This document shows, in pieces, positions 6,218 through 12,825 of a stretch of 16,465 nt of DNA (its first letter is position 1; each line of letters opens with the position of its first letter). The stretch is from Vicinamibacteria bacterium (GTDB taxonomy: Bacteria; Acidobacteriota; Vicinamibacteria; Vicinamibacterales; UBA2999). The notes beneath the pieces are model-generated. The model did not search any database. It saw nothing but the letters and a program-made list of their open reading frames with translations, and was not told the DNA's origin. Where the stretch lies: positions 1-16,465 of the forward strand of contig JAICQE010000100.1 in NCBI GenBank assembly GCA_025938035.1, in the 5' to 3' direction. Made by a program: the position numbers and the translations under genes.

Positions 6218-7369
6218 GACTGTGACGTCCTCGTCGTCGGCGCCGGACCGGCCGGCACCGTCGCGGCCCGCCAGCTTGCAGCCGCGGGCGCGCGGGTGCG
6301 CATCGTCGACCGGGCGACGTTTCCGCGCGCCAAGCTGTGCGGCGACACGCTGAACCCCGGCTGTCTGGCGATCCTGGACCGGATCGATGCGGCGGTGGCG
6401 AAACGCATCCGCGCCTGCGCACGTGCCATCACGGGAATGACCATTACCGGCCCGGGCGGCGTGACGGTGAAGGCGGATTATCCGGCTGGTCTGGTAGGAG
6501 CGGCGCTGCTGCGCCGCGATCTCGACGAGTGGCTGCTCGAGGCTGCCGTCCGGGCGGGTGCGTGCTTCGACCCGGGGGTCGCCGTGCAGCGGCCTGAAGT
6601 CGCAGAGGACCGCTTCCGCGTCAGCGGCGTTCGCTCGACGTGCGGACGGCGGGAGTATGTGCTGCGCGCCCGCGTGCTCATTGCCGCCGACGGCCGATCC
6701 TCGCGGCTGGCTGCGAGCCTTGGATTGTCAAGGTTTGTCGCGAAGCCGCGTCGCTGGGCATATGGCGCCTACTTTGCGGGCGTTGCGGGGATGTCTTCGC
6801 ATGGCGAGATGCATGTTCGCGGCGACGGCTATGTCGGTGTGGCGCCGTTGCCCGATGGCATCGCCAACGTGTGTGTCGTCCGCGCGCGTGTCAACCTGCC
6901 AGCCGGCCAGAGCGCGGGCGCGATGATCGCGAACGCCATTGCGGCCGATCGCATTCTGCGGGACAGATTCGCCGGTGCGGATGCCGTCTCGGACGTCACG
7001 GTTCTCGGCCCTCTGGCGGTCGAGTCGGTGGCCGCCGGCTGTCCGGGGATGCTGCTCGCCGGAGACGCCGCCGGCTTCGTCGATCCGATGACGGGCGACG
7101 GACTGCGGTTCGCCATCCGCGGCGGCGAGCTCGCCGCAGAGGCCGCGCTGAGGGAGCTCGAGACCGGCGTGCCCGCGCACCGGCACCTCCTGGCGTCGCG
7201 AACACGCGAGTTCGCGGCCAAATGGCGCGTGAACCGTGCGCTGCGGTCGCTCGTTGGTTCCAGGCGTGCGCTGGCGTGCGCCGCCGTCGCGGCCCGCGCA
7301 TGGCCGGCGCCCGTGCAGCAGCTCGTGGGCATCGCCGGCGATGTCAATCTCGCCCGGCGGTCGGCGTGA
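6209..7369 (+). CDS. FAD-dependent oxidoreductase, geranylgeranyl-reductase family
   Basis: A 386-residue flavoprotein. It begins NFDCDVLVVGAGPAG with the Rossmann motif G11-x-G13-x-x-G16, followed by RATFPRAKLCGD (the PRxKxCG signature of geranylgeranyl-reductase-type enzymes) and the second FAD motif GDAAGFVDPMTGDGL (from residue 285). Relatives reduce isoprenoid chains or hydroxylate aromatic or polyketide rings; the substrate here is unknown. The frame stays open far upstream, but everything before 6209 is the ketoacyl synthase in another frame or repeat DNA. TTG at 6209 gives the standard flavoprotein N-terminus; TTG at 6188 is an alternative. The 40-codon frame starting at 6090 ends in TGA at 6210-6212, overlapping this TTG, so translation may be relayed. 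The next gene starts within its stop codon (GTGA). Family is sure, exact start uncertain. Confidence 0.87.
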   Translation: MNFDCDVLVVGAGPAGTVAARQLAAAGARVRIVDRATFPRAKLCGDTLNPGCLAILDRIDAAVAKRIRACARAITGMTITGPGGVTVKADYPAGLVGAALLRRDLDEWLLEAAVRAGACFDPGVAVQRPEVAEDRFRVSGVRSTCGRREYVLRARVLIAADGRSSRLAASLGLSRFVAKPRRWAYGAYFAGVAGMSSHGEMHVRGDGYVGVAPLPDGIANVCVVRARVNLPAGQSAGAMIANAIAADRILRDRFAGADAVSDVTVLGPLAVESVAAGCPGMLLAGDAAGFVDPMTGDGLRFAIRGGELAAEAALRELETGVPAHRHLLASRTREFAAKWRVNRALRSLVGSRRALACAAVAARAWPAPVQQLVGIAGDVNLARRSA

Positions 7370-7860
7370 TCGCGCTGACAGCGCTGGCCGTTGTCGCGGC
7401 GCTGATGCTCCTCGAGCTGTGGATATCGACGCGCAACGAACGCGCGCTCCTCTCGCGTGGCGCACTTACGCCCCACGACCCTGTGTACGGCACGATGCGG
7501 TGGGCGTATCCCGCGGCGTTCGTGGCGATGGCGATCGAGGGCGTGCTGTCGGCGCCGGCCCCGCGATCGCTCGTGCTCGCAGGCGCGATCGTGTTTCTCG
7601 CCGCGAAATTGTTCAAGTTCTGGGCGATCGCCGCGCTCGGCGAGCGGTGGACCTACAAAGTGCTCGTATTGCCCGGCGTACCGCTGGTCACGAGCGGGCC
7701 GTATCGATTCATTCGCCACCCGAACTACGTCGGCGTCGTCGGCGAACTCATTGGAATGGCGCTGATCACCGAGGCCAGATTTGCCGGACCGGCCGGGGTC
7801 GTGTTCTTCAGCTGGCTGCTCTCGCGGCGGATACGGGCGGAAGAACAGGCGCTTCGATAG
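7366..7860 (+). CDS. Isoprenylcysteine carboxyl methyltransferase (ICMT)-family membrane protein
   Basis: A 164-residue inner-membrane protein with about four to five hydrophobic segments: one at the N-terminus, two in the middle, one at the end. The C-terminal half has the ICMT/PEMT SAM-binding signature GPYRFIRHPNYVGVVGE with His118, followed by a terminal AEEQALR. In bacteria, small ICMT proteins of this kind are often encoded beside polyketide synthases and oxidoreductases and O-methylate the phenolic or carboxyl lipid product. Here the partners are a ketoacyl synthase and a flavoprotein. The GTG at 7366 overlaps the flavoprotein TGA (GTGA), so it is translationally coupled. It is distinct in sequence and length from the NnrU/MddA-like methyltransferase at 4071-4796, so the locus carries two different membrane methyltransferases. 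Confidence 0.87.
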   Translation: MIALTALAVVAALMLLELWISTRNERALLSRGALTPHDPVYGTMRWAYPAAFVAMAIEGVLSAPAPRSLVLAGAIVFLAAKLFKFWAIAALGERWTYKVLVLPGVPLVTSGPYRFIRHPNYVGVVGELIGMALITEARFAGPAGVVFFSWLLSRRIRAEEQALR

Positions 7861-7863
7861 GCA

Positions 7864-7869
7864 TATACT
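7864..7869 (+). promoter_or_regulatory. Possible -10 box before the TPR/peptidase gene
   Basis: TATACT, five of six matches to TATAAT, lies 27 bp before the ATG at 7897. A start near 7876 would give a leader of about 20 nt holding the Shine-Dalgarno-like AAGGGG at 7886-7891. No clear -35 was seen. Confidence 0.35.
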
Positions 7870-7896
7870 GGCCACGGCACCCTTGAAGGGGTCAGC

Positions 7897-10443
7897 ATGA
7901 AAAGGTCGCTTGCCAAAATGCGTTCATTCATAACATTGCGACGGGCCGCAATCGTTGTCGCTCCATTGCTCATCGTCGGCACGCTGCTGTCGCAGGCGCG
8001 CCCGGGCGGCACGCCCGCGGACGAGGCGCAGCGCGCCCTCAATCAGGGTCGCTACCAGGACGTTGAGCAGATTCTCAGCGGACAGACGGACGCGCGGTCG
8101 ATTGCGCTGCGCGGCCGGGCCTTGATCGAGGTCGGCCGCTATGCGGATGCCGAGAAGCTGCTCGCTGGTCCGGCGAAAGCCCAGGCGACGAGCGATGCCG
8201 CCCTGGAATTCGGACTGCTGCAGCTCATCGTCGGGCGCCGCACCGAAGCGGCGCAGACGTTGCGCCGCGTCCTCAGCCTGACGCCGCGCACTGCCGCGGA
8301 TAATTTCCGCCTCGCGCGCGCGGCGGTGGCGCTGGGCCGCGAGACCGCCGAGACGGAGACGGTCCACGACGCCAATCGCTTCTTCCGCGAGGCGAACCGG
8401 CTGGCGCCGGACGACCCGATCATCAACGCCGAATGGGGATTGTTGTTCCTCGAGAAGTACTACCCCGACGACGCGCTGAAGTCGTTCCAGGTCGCGCTCA
8501 AATCGGACGAGACGAACGTGACGGCCCGCGTCGGCCTGGCAAATCTGCTGGCGGAGCAGAATCCTCCGACGGCGAAATCCGCGATCGAGCAGGCGCTCAA
8601 GGTCAATCCGAACTACATACCGGCGCACCTGTTCGTGGCGGAAAGCGCGCTGGATGATCGGCGTCTGGATGATGCGCGGCAGTCGATCGACGCGGCGCTG
8701 AAGGTGAATCCGAACAGCCTGGAGGCGCGGTCGCTGCAGGCGGCGATGGTGTTCATCCGAGGCGACGAACGGGAATTCGAGCGCCTGGCCGGCGAGATTT
8801 TGACGATCAACCCGACCTACGGCGACGTCTATCGGACAGCCGGCGATCATCTCGCGCGCCAGTATCGCTTCGACGAGGCCGTCGTCATGACGCGGCGTGG
8901 GCTGACGCTCGATCCGCGCAACGCGCGCATTCTGGCCGATCTGGGATTGCAGTTGATGCGAACCGGCGACGAAGCCGCCGCCCGCAAGTCGCTCGAAGCG
9001 TCGTTCGAGAACGACAAGTTCCAGAGCAACCTGCTGACGAAGAACCTTCTCGAAGTTCTCGACGAACTGGAGAAGGATTTCGAGACGATCACCGACGGCA
9101 AGATCGTCATGAGGCTGCACAAGAACGAGCTCGGCGTGATGCGTGAGCACGCGATGCCGCTGGCCAAGGAAGCGCTGGCGGCCCTGGAGAAGCATTACAA
9201 CTTCTCCGCAGAGGGACCGCTGCTCGTCGAGATGTTTCCGAAGCACGACGGCTTTGCGGTCCGCACGCTCGGCCTCCCCGGGATGATCGGCGCGCTCGGC
9301 GCCTGCTTCGGGCGCGTCGTGACGCTCGATTCGCCGCGGGCGCGGAAGCCGGGCGAGTTCAGCTGGCAGGAAACCCTGTGGCACGAGATGGCGCACGTCA
9401 TCACGCTGCAGATGTCGAAGAATCGCATCCCGCGCTGGCTGAGCGAGGGCACGTCGGTGTTCGAGGAACGCCGCGGCCGCCCCGAGTGGGGAAGAGAGTC
9501 GGATATCAGCTTTGCGCAGGCCTACAACGAAGGAAAGCTGCTCAAGCTGGCCGACCTCAACGAAGGGTTCAGCGATCCGCGAATGATCACCATCGCCTAC
9601 TACCAGGCATCACTGGTGGTGGAGCACCTGATTAACAGTTTTGGCGAGCCGGCGTTCCACGCCTTCATCCGCTCGTACGGCAAGGGCATCGAGACCGAGC
9701 AGGCGGTGAAAGAGGTGTTTGGAACGTCGCTCGATGCCATTCAGAAGTCGTTCGACGCGTATCTGGAGAAGGAATACGCCGCCACCAAGCGGGCGCTGCA
9801 GCGGCCGAACGTCAAGGAAGTGGAATCCGTCGAGGCGTTCAAGGAGCTGGCCGCGTCGAATCCGGAAAGCTTCGCCGTTCAGATGCAGCTCGCGCTCAAG
9901 CTGGCGGAGGCCGGCGACAACACCGCCGCGATCCAGGCGGCCGAGCGGGCCGCCAGGCTGCTGCCGCGCGCCGGCGACGAGAACAACCCGCACCGGTTCA
10001 TCGCACAGATCGCGCTGAAGGCCGGCGACAAGCCGCGTGCGATTCGCGCGCTGGAAGACGTGCTCAAGATCGATCACAGCGACGTCGAATCGGCGCGGAC
10101 GCTCGTGTCGCTGGTGGAGCCGTTGAACGACCCGACACGCCTCGAGGCCGCCTACAGGAAGATCGTCGAGATCGATCCATTCGACGCCGTGGCCGAAGCG
10201 GGTCTCGGGCGGCTGGCGCTCCGTCGAAAAGACTCGGCCACCGCGGTGAAGGCGTTCCGCAGCGCGCTCGCCGCGAACCCGGCCGATCGGGCAACCGCAC
10301 ACACCGATCTCGCCGAGGCGCTGTTCACGGCAGGTCAGCTCAAGGAAGCAAAGACCGAAACGCTGAACGCGCTGGAAATCGCGCCGGGATACGACCGCGC
10401 GCTGGATCTGCTGCTCAAGATCAACGAGTCAGGTGGGGGATAA
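7897..10443 (+). CDS. Exported TPR protein with central peptidase-MA-like zinc protease domain
   Basis: An 848-residue protein. Residues about 18-38 (AAIVVAPLLIVGTLLSQA) form a signal peptide or N-terminal anchor, so it should act in the periplasm or at the membrane. Residues about 40-400 are tetratricopeptide-like helical repeats (for example AEKLLAG, DALKSFQVALK and DARQSIDAALKVNPNS). A gluzincin domain follows, with HEMAH at 496-500 and the likely third zinc ligand Glu517 in WLSEGTSVFEE, as in the peptidase MA family. Residues about 650-848 are again TPR-like and end in ALEIAPGYDRALDLLLKI. The substrate is unknown; the repeats suggest a scaffolded or complex-bound protease. The start ATG at 7897 has AAGGGG before it; ATG at 7918 (residue 8) is an alternative that would shorten the basic lead. 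The stop overlaps the following DinB region. Domain calls are firm, function is not. Confidence 0.87.
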   Translation: MKRSLAKMRSFITLRRAAIVVAPLLIVGTLLSQARPGGTPADEAQRALNQGRYQDVEQILSGQTDARSIALRGRALIEVGRYADAEKLLAGPAKAQATSDAALEFGLLQLIVGRRTEAAQTLRRVLSLTPRTAADNFRLARAAVALGRETAETETVHDANRFFREANRLAPDDPIINAEWGLLFLEKYYPDDALKSFQVALKSDETNVTARVGLANLLAEQNPPTAKSAIEQALKVNPNYIPAHLFVAESALDDRRLDDARQSIDAALKVNPNSLEARSLQAAMVFIRGDEREFERLAGEILTINPTYGDVYRTAGDHLARQYRFDEAVVMTRRGLTLDPRNARILADLGLQLMRTGDEAAARKSLEASFENDKFQSNLLTKNLLEVLDELEKDFETITDGKIVMRLHKNELGVMREHAMPLAKEALAALEKHYNFSAEGPLLVEMFPKHDGFAVRTLGLPGMIGALGACFGRVVTLDSPRARKPGEFSWQETLWHEMAHVITLQMSKNRIPRWLSEGTSVFEERRGRPEWGRESDISFAQAYNEGKLLKLADLNEGFSDPRMITIAYYQASLVVEHLINSFGEPAFHAFIRSYGKGIETEQAVKEVFGTSLDAIQKSFDAYLEKEYAATKRALQRPNVKEVESVEAFKELAASNPESFAVQMQLALKLAEAGDNTAAIQAAERAARLLPRAGDENNPHRFIAQIALKAGDKPRAIRALEDVLKIDHSDVESARTLVSLVEPLNDPTRLEAAYRKIVEIDPFDAVAEAGLGRLALRRKDSATAVKAFRSALAANPADRATAHTDLAEALFTAGQLKEAKTETLNALEIAPGYDRALDLLLKINESGGG

Positions 10444-10450
10444 GTCCCTC

Positions 10451-10954
10451 GTGGCGATCGAGGGAGACTTCCTCAGGACCGCTGCGGAGAAATTGGCCGA
10501 GAATCTGGAGCGCATTGAAACCTGTGTGCCCAAATTGCCCGCCGACTCGTTATGGGCACGCGCTTCCGAGAACGAGAATGCCGTGGGCAATCTGCTGCTG
10601 CATCTCGATGGCAACGTGCGCCAATGGATTCTCTCCGGTATCGCCGGCGCGCCCGACACACGCGATCGGCCCAGCGAGTTTGGAGCGCGCTCAGGCGTAA
10701 CCGCGGAGGCAATGCTCACGAGCCTGCGAGGGACAGTAGGCGAGGCCGTGGAGGTGATCCGCTCTCTGCCGCATCGGCGACTGACCGAAACGGTCCGTAT
10801 TCAAGGCTACGATGCCACGGTCCTCTCGGCGATCTTTCACGTCGTCGAGCATTTTTCAGGTCACACATATCAGATTATTTTGCTGACCAAGCGCGCTACC
10901 GGAGAAGATCTCGGCTTCTACCGCGACCTAGCCGACACCGGGCGGAGAGCCTAG
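10451..10954 (+). CDS. DinB-superfamily protein (DUF1572-like)
   Basis: A 167-residue four-helix-bundle protein. ENAVGNLLLHLDGNVRQW (from residue 42) and HVVEHFSGHTYQI are typical of DUF1572/DinB-like proteins. The putative metal ligands are His51 and the H-x3-H-x3-H series 130/134/138. Relatives are metal-dependent thiol-transferase-like or stress proteins, but most are uncharacterised. GTG at 10451 is chosen because a purine-rich GGGGGA lies 10 nt upstream and the family N-terminus starts close to FLR. GTG at 10433 would add six residues and overlap the TPR gene by 11 bases, with no ribosome site. Probably co-transcribed with the TPR/peptidase gene; no functional link is evident. Confidence 0.83.
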   Translation: MAIEGDFLRTAAEKLAENLERIETCVPKLPADSLWARASENENAVGNLLLHLDGNVRQWILSGIAGAPDTRDRPSEFGARSGVTAEAMLTSLRGTVGEAVEVIRSLPHRRLTETVRIQGYDATVLSAIFHVVEHFSGHTYQIILLTKRATGEDLGFYRDLADTGRRA

Positions 10955-10983
10955 GACAGCGGCGAGGCGATGCGCATTGGTGC

Positions 10984-11038
10984 TGGACCAGGGACCAAGG
11001 ACGGACGAAGCACCAAGGACCAGGCACCAAGGACCAAG
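10984..11038. repeat. ACCAAGGACC tandem-like repeat between convergent genes
   Basis: About 55 bases made of GGACCAGGGACCAAGGAC, CACCAAGGACCAGG and CACCAAGGACC words, in the 94-bp gap between the convergent ends of the DinB and rhomboid genes. Units are 11-15 bp and imperfect, with no regular unique spacers. No hairpin-plus-T terminator was found in this gap. Confidence 0.78.
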
Positions 11039-11048
11039 TCAGTCGCCG

Positions 11049-11726
11049 TCATCGAACATCGTTCCACCACTCCACCCGCTGACGTTCGGGCCTCCGGAAC
11101 ACCAGCACGCCGCTGACGCCGGCCACGAAGCCGGCGACGTGTGCCCAGAACGCGATGCCGCCGGCCGGCTCGCCGCCCGTAGCCGCCGCGATCGATCCGA
11201 CGCCGCTGACGAACTGCAGCGCGAACCACAGCCCGAGAAAGACGATCGCCGGGACTTCCATGACGTGGAAGAAGACGAACAGCGGTATCAGCGTGACGAT
11301 TCGGGAGTGCGGATAAAGGACGAAATACGCACCCATCACGCCCGCCACCGCGCCGCTGGCGCCGACCATCGGGACCACCGAATCCGGGCTCATGGCCGTC
11401 TGCGCCAGCGCGGCTGCGGCGCCGCACAGCAGGTAGAACACGACAAAGCGGCCGTGTCCCATGCGGTCCTCGACGTTGTCGCCAAAGATCCACAGGAACA
11501 GCATGTTCCCGCCCACGTGCAGAAGGCCGCCGTGCAGGAACATCGACGTCAGGACGGCGACCCACGAGAAGGCCGCCGGCACGAGTCCGAAGTAGAGGAT
11601 GAATTCGTCGAGGGACGACTCGCCGAGGGTCATCTCGTAGAGATAGACGAGCGCGTTGACGGCAATCAGCCCGATGGTGACGTAGGGAGTCGTGCGCGAG
11701 GGGATGACGTCTCGTAGGGGGATCAC
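11049..11726 (-). CDS. Rhomboid-family intramembrane serine protease
   Basis: A 225-residue polytopic membrane protease with six predicted transmembrane helices, which cuts single-pass membrane proteins within or next to the bilayer. The catalytic serine is Ser124 in GASGAVAG and the histidine is His196 in FWAHVAGF. The oxyanion/structural motif LHGGLLHVGGNMLFL supplies His65, His70 and Asn74; the N-terminal part has the usual RTTPYVTIGLIAVN helix. The set is complete, so it should be active. The start is GTG at 11726 (IPLRDVIPSR follows, as in the family); no strong Shine-Dalgarno. It is divergent from a tiny zinc-ribbon/one-TM protein, with 58 bp between the starts. Substrate unknown. Confidence 0.93.
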   Translation of the reverse strand: MIPLRDVIPSRTTPYVTIGLIAVNALVYLYEMTLGESSLDEFILYFGLVPAAFSWVAVLTSMFLHGGLLHVGGNMLFLWIFGDNVEDRMGHGRFVVFYLLCGAAAALAQTAMSPDSVVPMVGASGAVAGVMGAYFVLYPHSRIVTLIPLFVFFHVMEVPAIVFLGLWFALQFVSGVGSIAAATGGEPAGGIAFWAHVAGFVAGVSGVLVFRRPERQRVEWWNDVR

Positions 11727-11762
11727 AGGATCTGTTCGGGTTCAGGGGTACGAACCAACTCA

Positions 11763-11772
11763 GATACAGTAT
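11763..11772. promoter_or_regulatory. Possible shared -10 region between rhomboid and zinc-ribbon genes
   Basis: GATACAGTAT is close to a palindrome. It reads TACAGT on the plus strand (11765-11770; start near 11777, ATG at 11785) and TACTGT on the minus strand, toward the rhomboid GTG about 40 nt further. It resembles the symmetric box at 4804-4810 but is a weaker match, and no -35 elements are visible. Confidence 0.25.
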
Positions 11773-11784
11773 CCCTGACCCCCC

Positions 11785-12000
11785 ATGATTTGCGCACACT
11801 GCGGAACCGAGATCGCCGACAAGGCGCTGATCTGCTACCGATGCGGCAACGCGACGACCGAGCCGCGCATCAAGCCGCCCGCGGAAGGCTCGTTGTTCGA
11901 GCGTCCGCGGCGCTCGCGGCTGCCGATCGTCGCGATCGTGATCCTCATCGTCCTGGCGATCCTCGCCGCCTGGGCGCTTGGGATGTTCGAGACCGCCTAG
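11785..12000 (+). CDS. Small zinc-ribbon protein with C-terminal membrane anchor
   Basis: A 71-residue protein, too short for many gene finders but convincing. It has a compact rubredoxin-like zinc ribbon CAHC (3-6) and CYRC (17-20), a basic linker (RPRRSR, 40-45), and one hydrophobic helix at about 46-67 ([20 protein letters not shown]). The ribbon would face the cytosol with the helix as a tail anchor. Function unknown; such proteins often serve as adaptors. It is divergent from a rhomboid protease, whose substrates are single-pass proteins, but a link is only a guess. The stop TAG at 11998-12000 overlaps the stop of the convergent CBS gene in a shared CTAG. ATG at 11785 follows a C-run with no Shine-Dalgarno. 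Confidence 0.8.
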   Translation: MICAHCGTEIADKALICYRCGNATTEPRIKPPAEGSLFERPRRSRLPIVAIVILIVLAILAAWALGMFETA

Positions 12001-12422
12001 CCGCGCTCTTTCACGCCTTCTGAAATCGACTGCAGCGTATCGCCCGAGCGGGAGTCCTTGCCCTCCTTGACGGCGAGGTCGCCGAGCGACACGATGCCGA
12101 CGAGCCGTTCACCCTCGACAACCGGCAGCCGGCGGATCTGATGCTCGCTCATGAGCTGGGCCGCGTCGCGCGTGGACATGTCGGGCGTCGCCGTGACGAC
12201 GGCGCTGGTCACGACCTCGCGAATCGGACGATTCGGCTGGCCGCCATCCGCGACCGCACGCACCACGATGTCGCGGTCGGTGACCATGCCGACAGCCCGG
12301 CCGTTCTCCACGACGGGCACCGCACCGGTGTCCTCGTCGCGCATGATCTGCGCCGCGCTCTGAATGGTGTCGTTGGGCGTTACCGTGCGCGGGTTGGGCG
12401 TCATCACATCACGAATATGCAT
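11997..12422 (-). CDS. Two-CBS-domain protein
   Basis: A 141-residue stand-alone cystathionine-beta-synthase-domain pair (Bateman module). The first domain starts [18 protein letters not shown] and runs to [11 protein letters not shown]; the second starts [16 protein letters not shown] and ends [14 protein letters not shown]. Such proteins bind adenine nucleotides or similar ligands and regulate partner proteins; no partner is fused here, so the target is unknown. The ATG at 12422 has a good Shine-Dalgarno, AGGAG, seven bases upstream. The stop overlaps the stop of the convergent zinc-ribbon gene by sharing CTAG. The upstream region holds the third copy of the palindromic repeat. Confidence 0.92.
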   Translation of the reverse strand: MHIRDVMTPNPRTVTPNDTIQSAAQIMRDEDTGAVPVVENGRAVGMVTDRDIVVRAVADGGQPNRPIREVVTSAVVTATPDMSTRDAAQLMSEHQIRRLPVVEGERLVGIVSLGDLAVKEGKDSRSGDTLQSISEGVKERG

Positions 12423-12455
12423 GGGGTTCTCCTGCTCGTTCGGTCAACGGTCTCC

Positions 12456-12478
12456 TCCGCCTGAAGGCGGAAGCTACG
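12456..12478 (-). repeat. Palindromic intergenic repeat, copy 3 (inverted)
   Basis: Read on the minus strand: TCGTAG, CT, stem TCCGCC, loop TTCA, stem GGCGGA, then GGAG. It matches copy 2 (4043-4064) in stem and loop and in the TCGTAG lead, differing in the two bases before the stem. It lies in the 136-bp divergent gap between the CBS gene and the next operon, about 33 bp upstream of the CBS start. Confidence 0.78.
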
Positions 12479-12546
12479 AAATCAAGCAAGAGAAGGGCCT
12501 CTCGACTCGCCAGCGGCCCGTTCCGGGCAGGCCGTCAGCGGAACCA

Positions 12547-12552
12547 TATAAT
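12547..12552 (+). promoter_or_regulatory. TATAAT -10 box placing the start site on a GTG codon
   Basis: A perfect TATAAT ends at 12552; six bases later comes the GTG at 12559. A typical start position 7 nt after the box would be the G of that codon, implying a leaderless message. No Shine-Dalgarno precedes the GTG and no clear -35 is seen. It would drive the three-gene run that ends with the RarD-like permease. Confidence 0.55.
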
Positions 12553-12558
12553 CGGTAT

Positions 12559-12825
12559 GTGGGCCGCGCCGTCGTGTTCACCTGTATTACAGCGGTTGTC
12601 GTGTTCGCAGTCGTTCAGGACCGCGTCACCGTGGCGGGCGTTGGGGAGTACGTCTCGGCCTCCCGCGAGGCAGCCGCCGGCAGGCGCCCGCCGGTGACGA
12701 TCGACGAGATCATGAAACCCGCGGTCGCCCGTGCGTTCCAGCAGGGTGCGCTGTGGGGCGGAGTGGTGCTGGTGGCTGGCCTCGGCGGCACCCTTGCGGC
12801 GCGGAGGCGTTCGTCCCGTGAATGA
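12559..12825 (+). CDS. Small hypothetical membrane protein (two TM helices)
   Basis: An 88-residue protein with a hydrophobic helix at about 4-20 (AVVFTCITAVVVFAVV), a 40-residue polar middle with a basic stretch (GRRPPVTIDEIMKP), and a second helix at about 63-81 followed by the basic end ARRRSSRE. Not recognised. The frame is open further upstream (to 12364), but that part translates CBS antisense and repeat DNA; GTG at 12559 directly follows TATAAT and starts the hydrophobic protein. Its TGA (12823-12825) overlaps the start of the next gene (GTG 12818) by 8 bases, and GGAGG at 12803-12807 inside this gene serves that start, so the two are coupled. Confidence 0.65.
   Translation: MGRAVVFTCITAVVVFAVVQDRVTVAGVGEYVSASREAAAGRRPPVTIDEIMKPAVARAFQQGALWGGVVLVAGLGGTLAARRRSSRE

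Noticed and set aside
6640..7365. Upstream extension of the ICMT-type frame
   Set aside because: It is an Arg-rich shadow of the flavoprotein; the membrane protein begins at GTG 7366.
7924..9396. 490-codon frame antisense to the TPR/peptidase gene
   Set aside because: Arg/Gln/Leu-rich shadow with no family resemblance; the plus-strand protein has clear TPR and HEMAH motifs.
10984..11038. CRISPR array
   Set aside because: Units are 11-15 bp, imperfect and contiguous, with no equal-length unique spacers and no cas gene.
12364..12558. Upstream extension of the two-TM protein frame
   Set aside because: Covers the CBS gene start on the other strand and the palindromic repeat; the promoter box and GTG 12559 give a better start.
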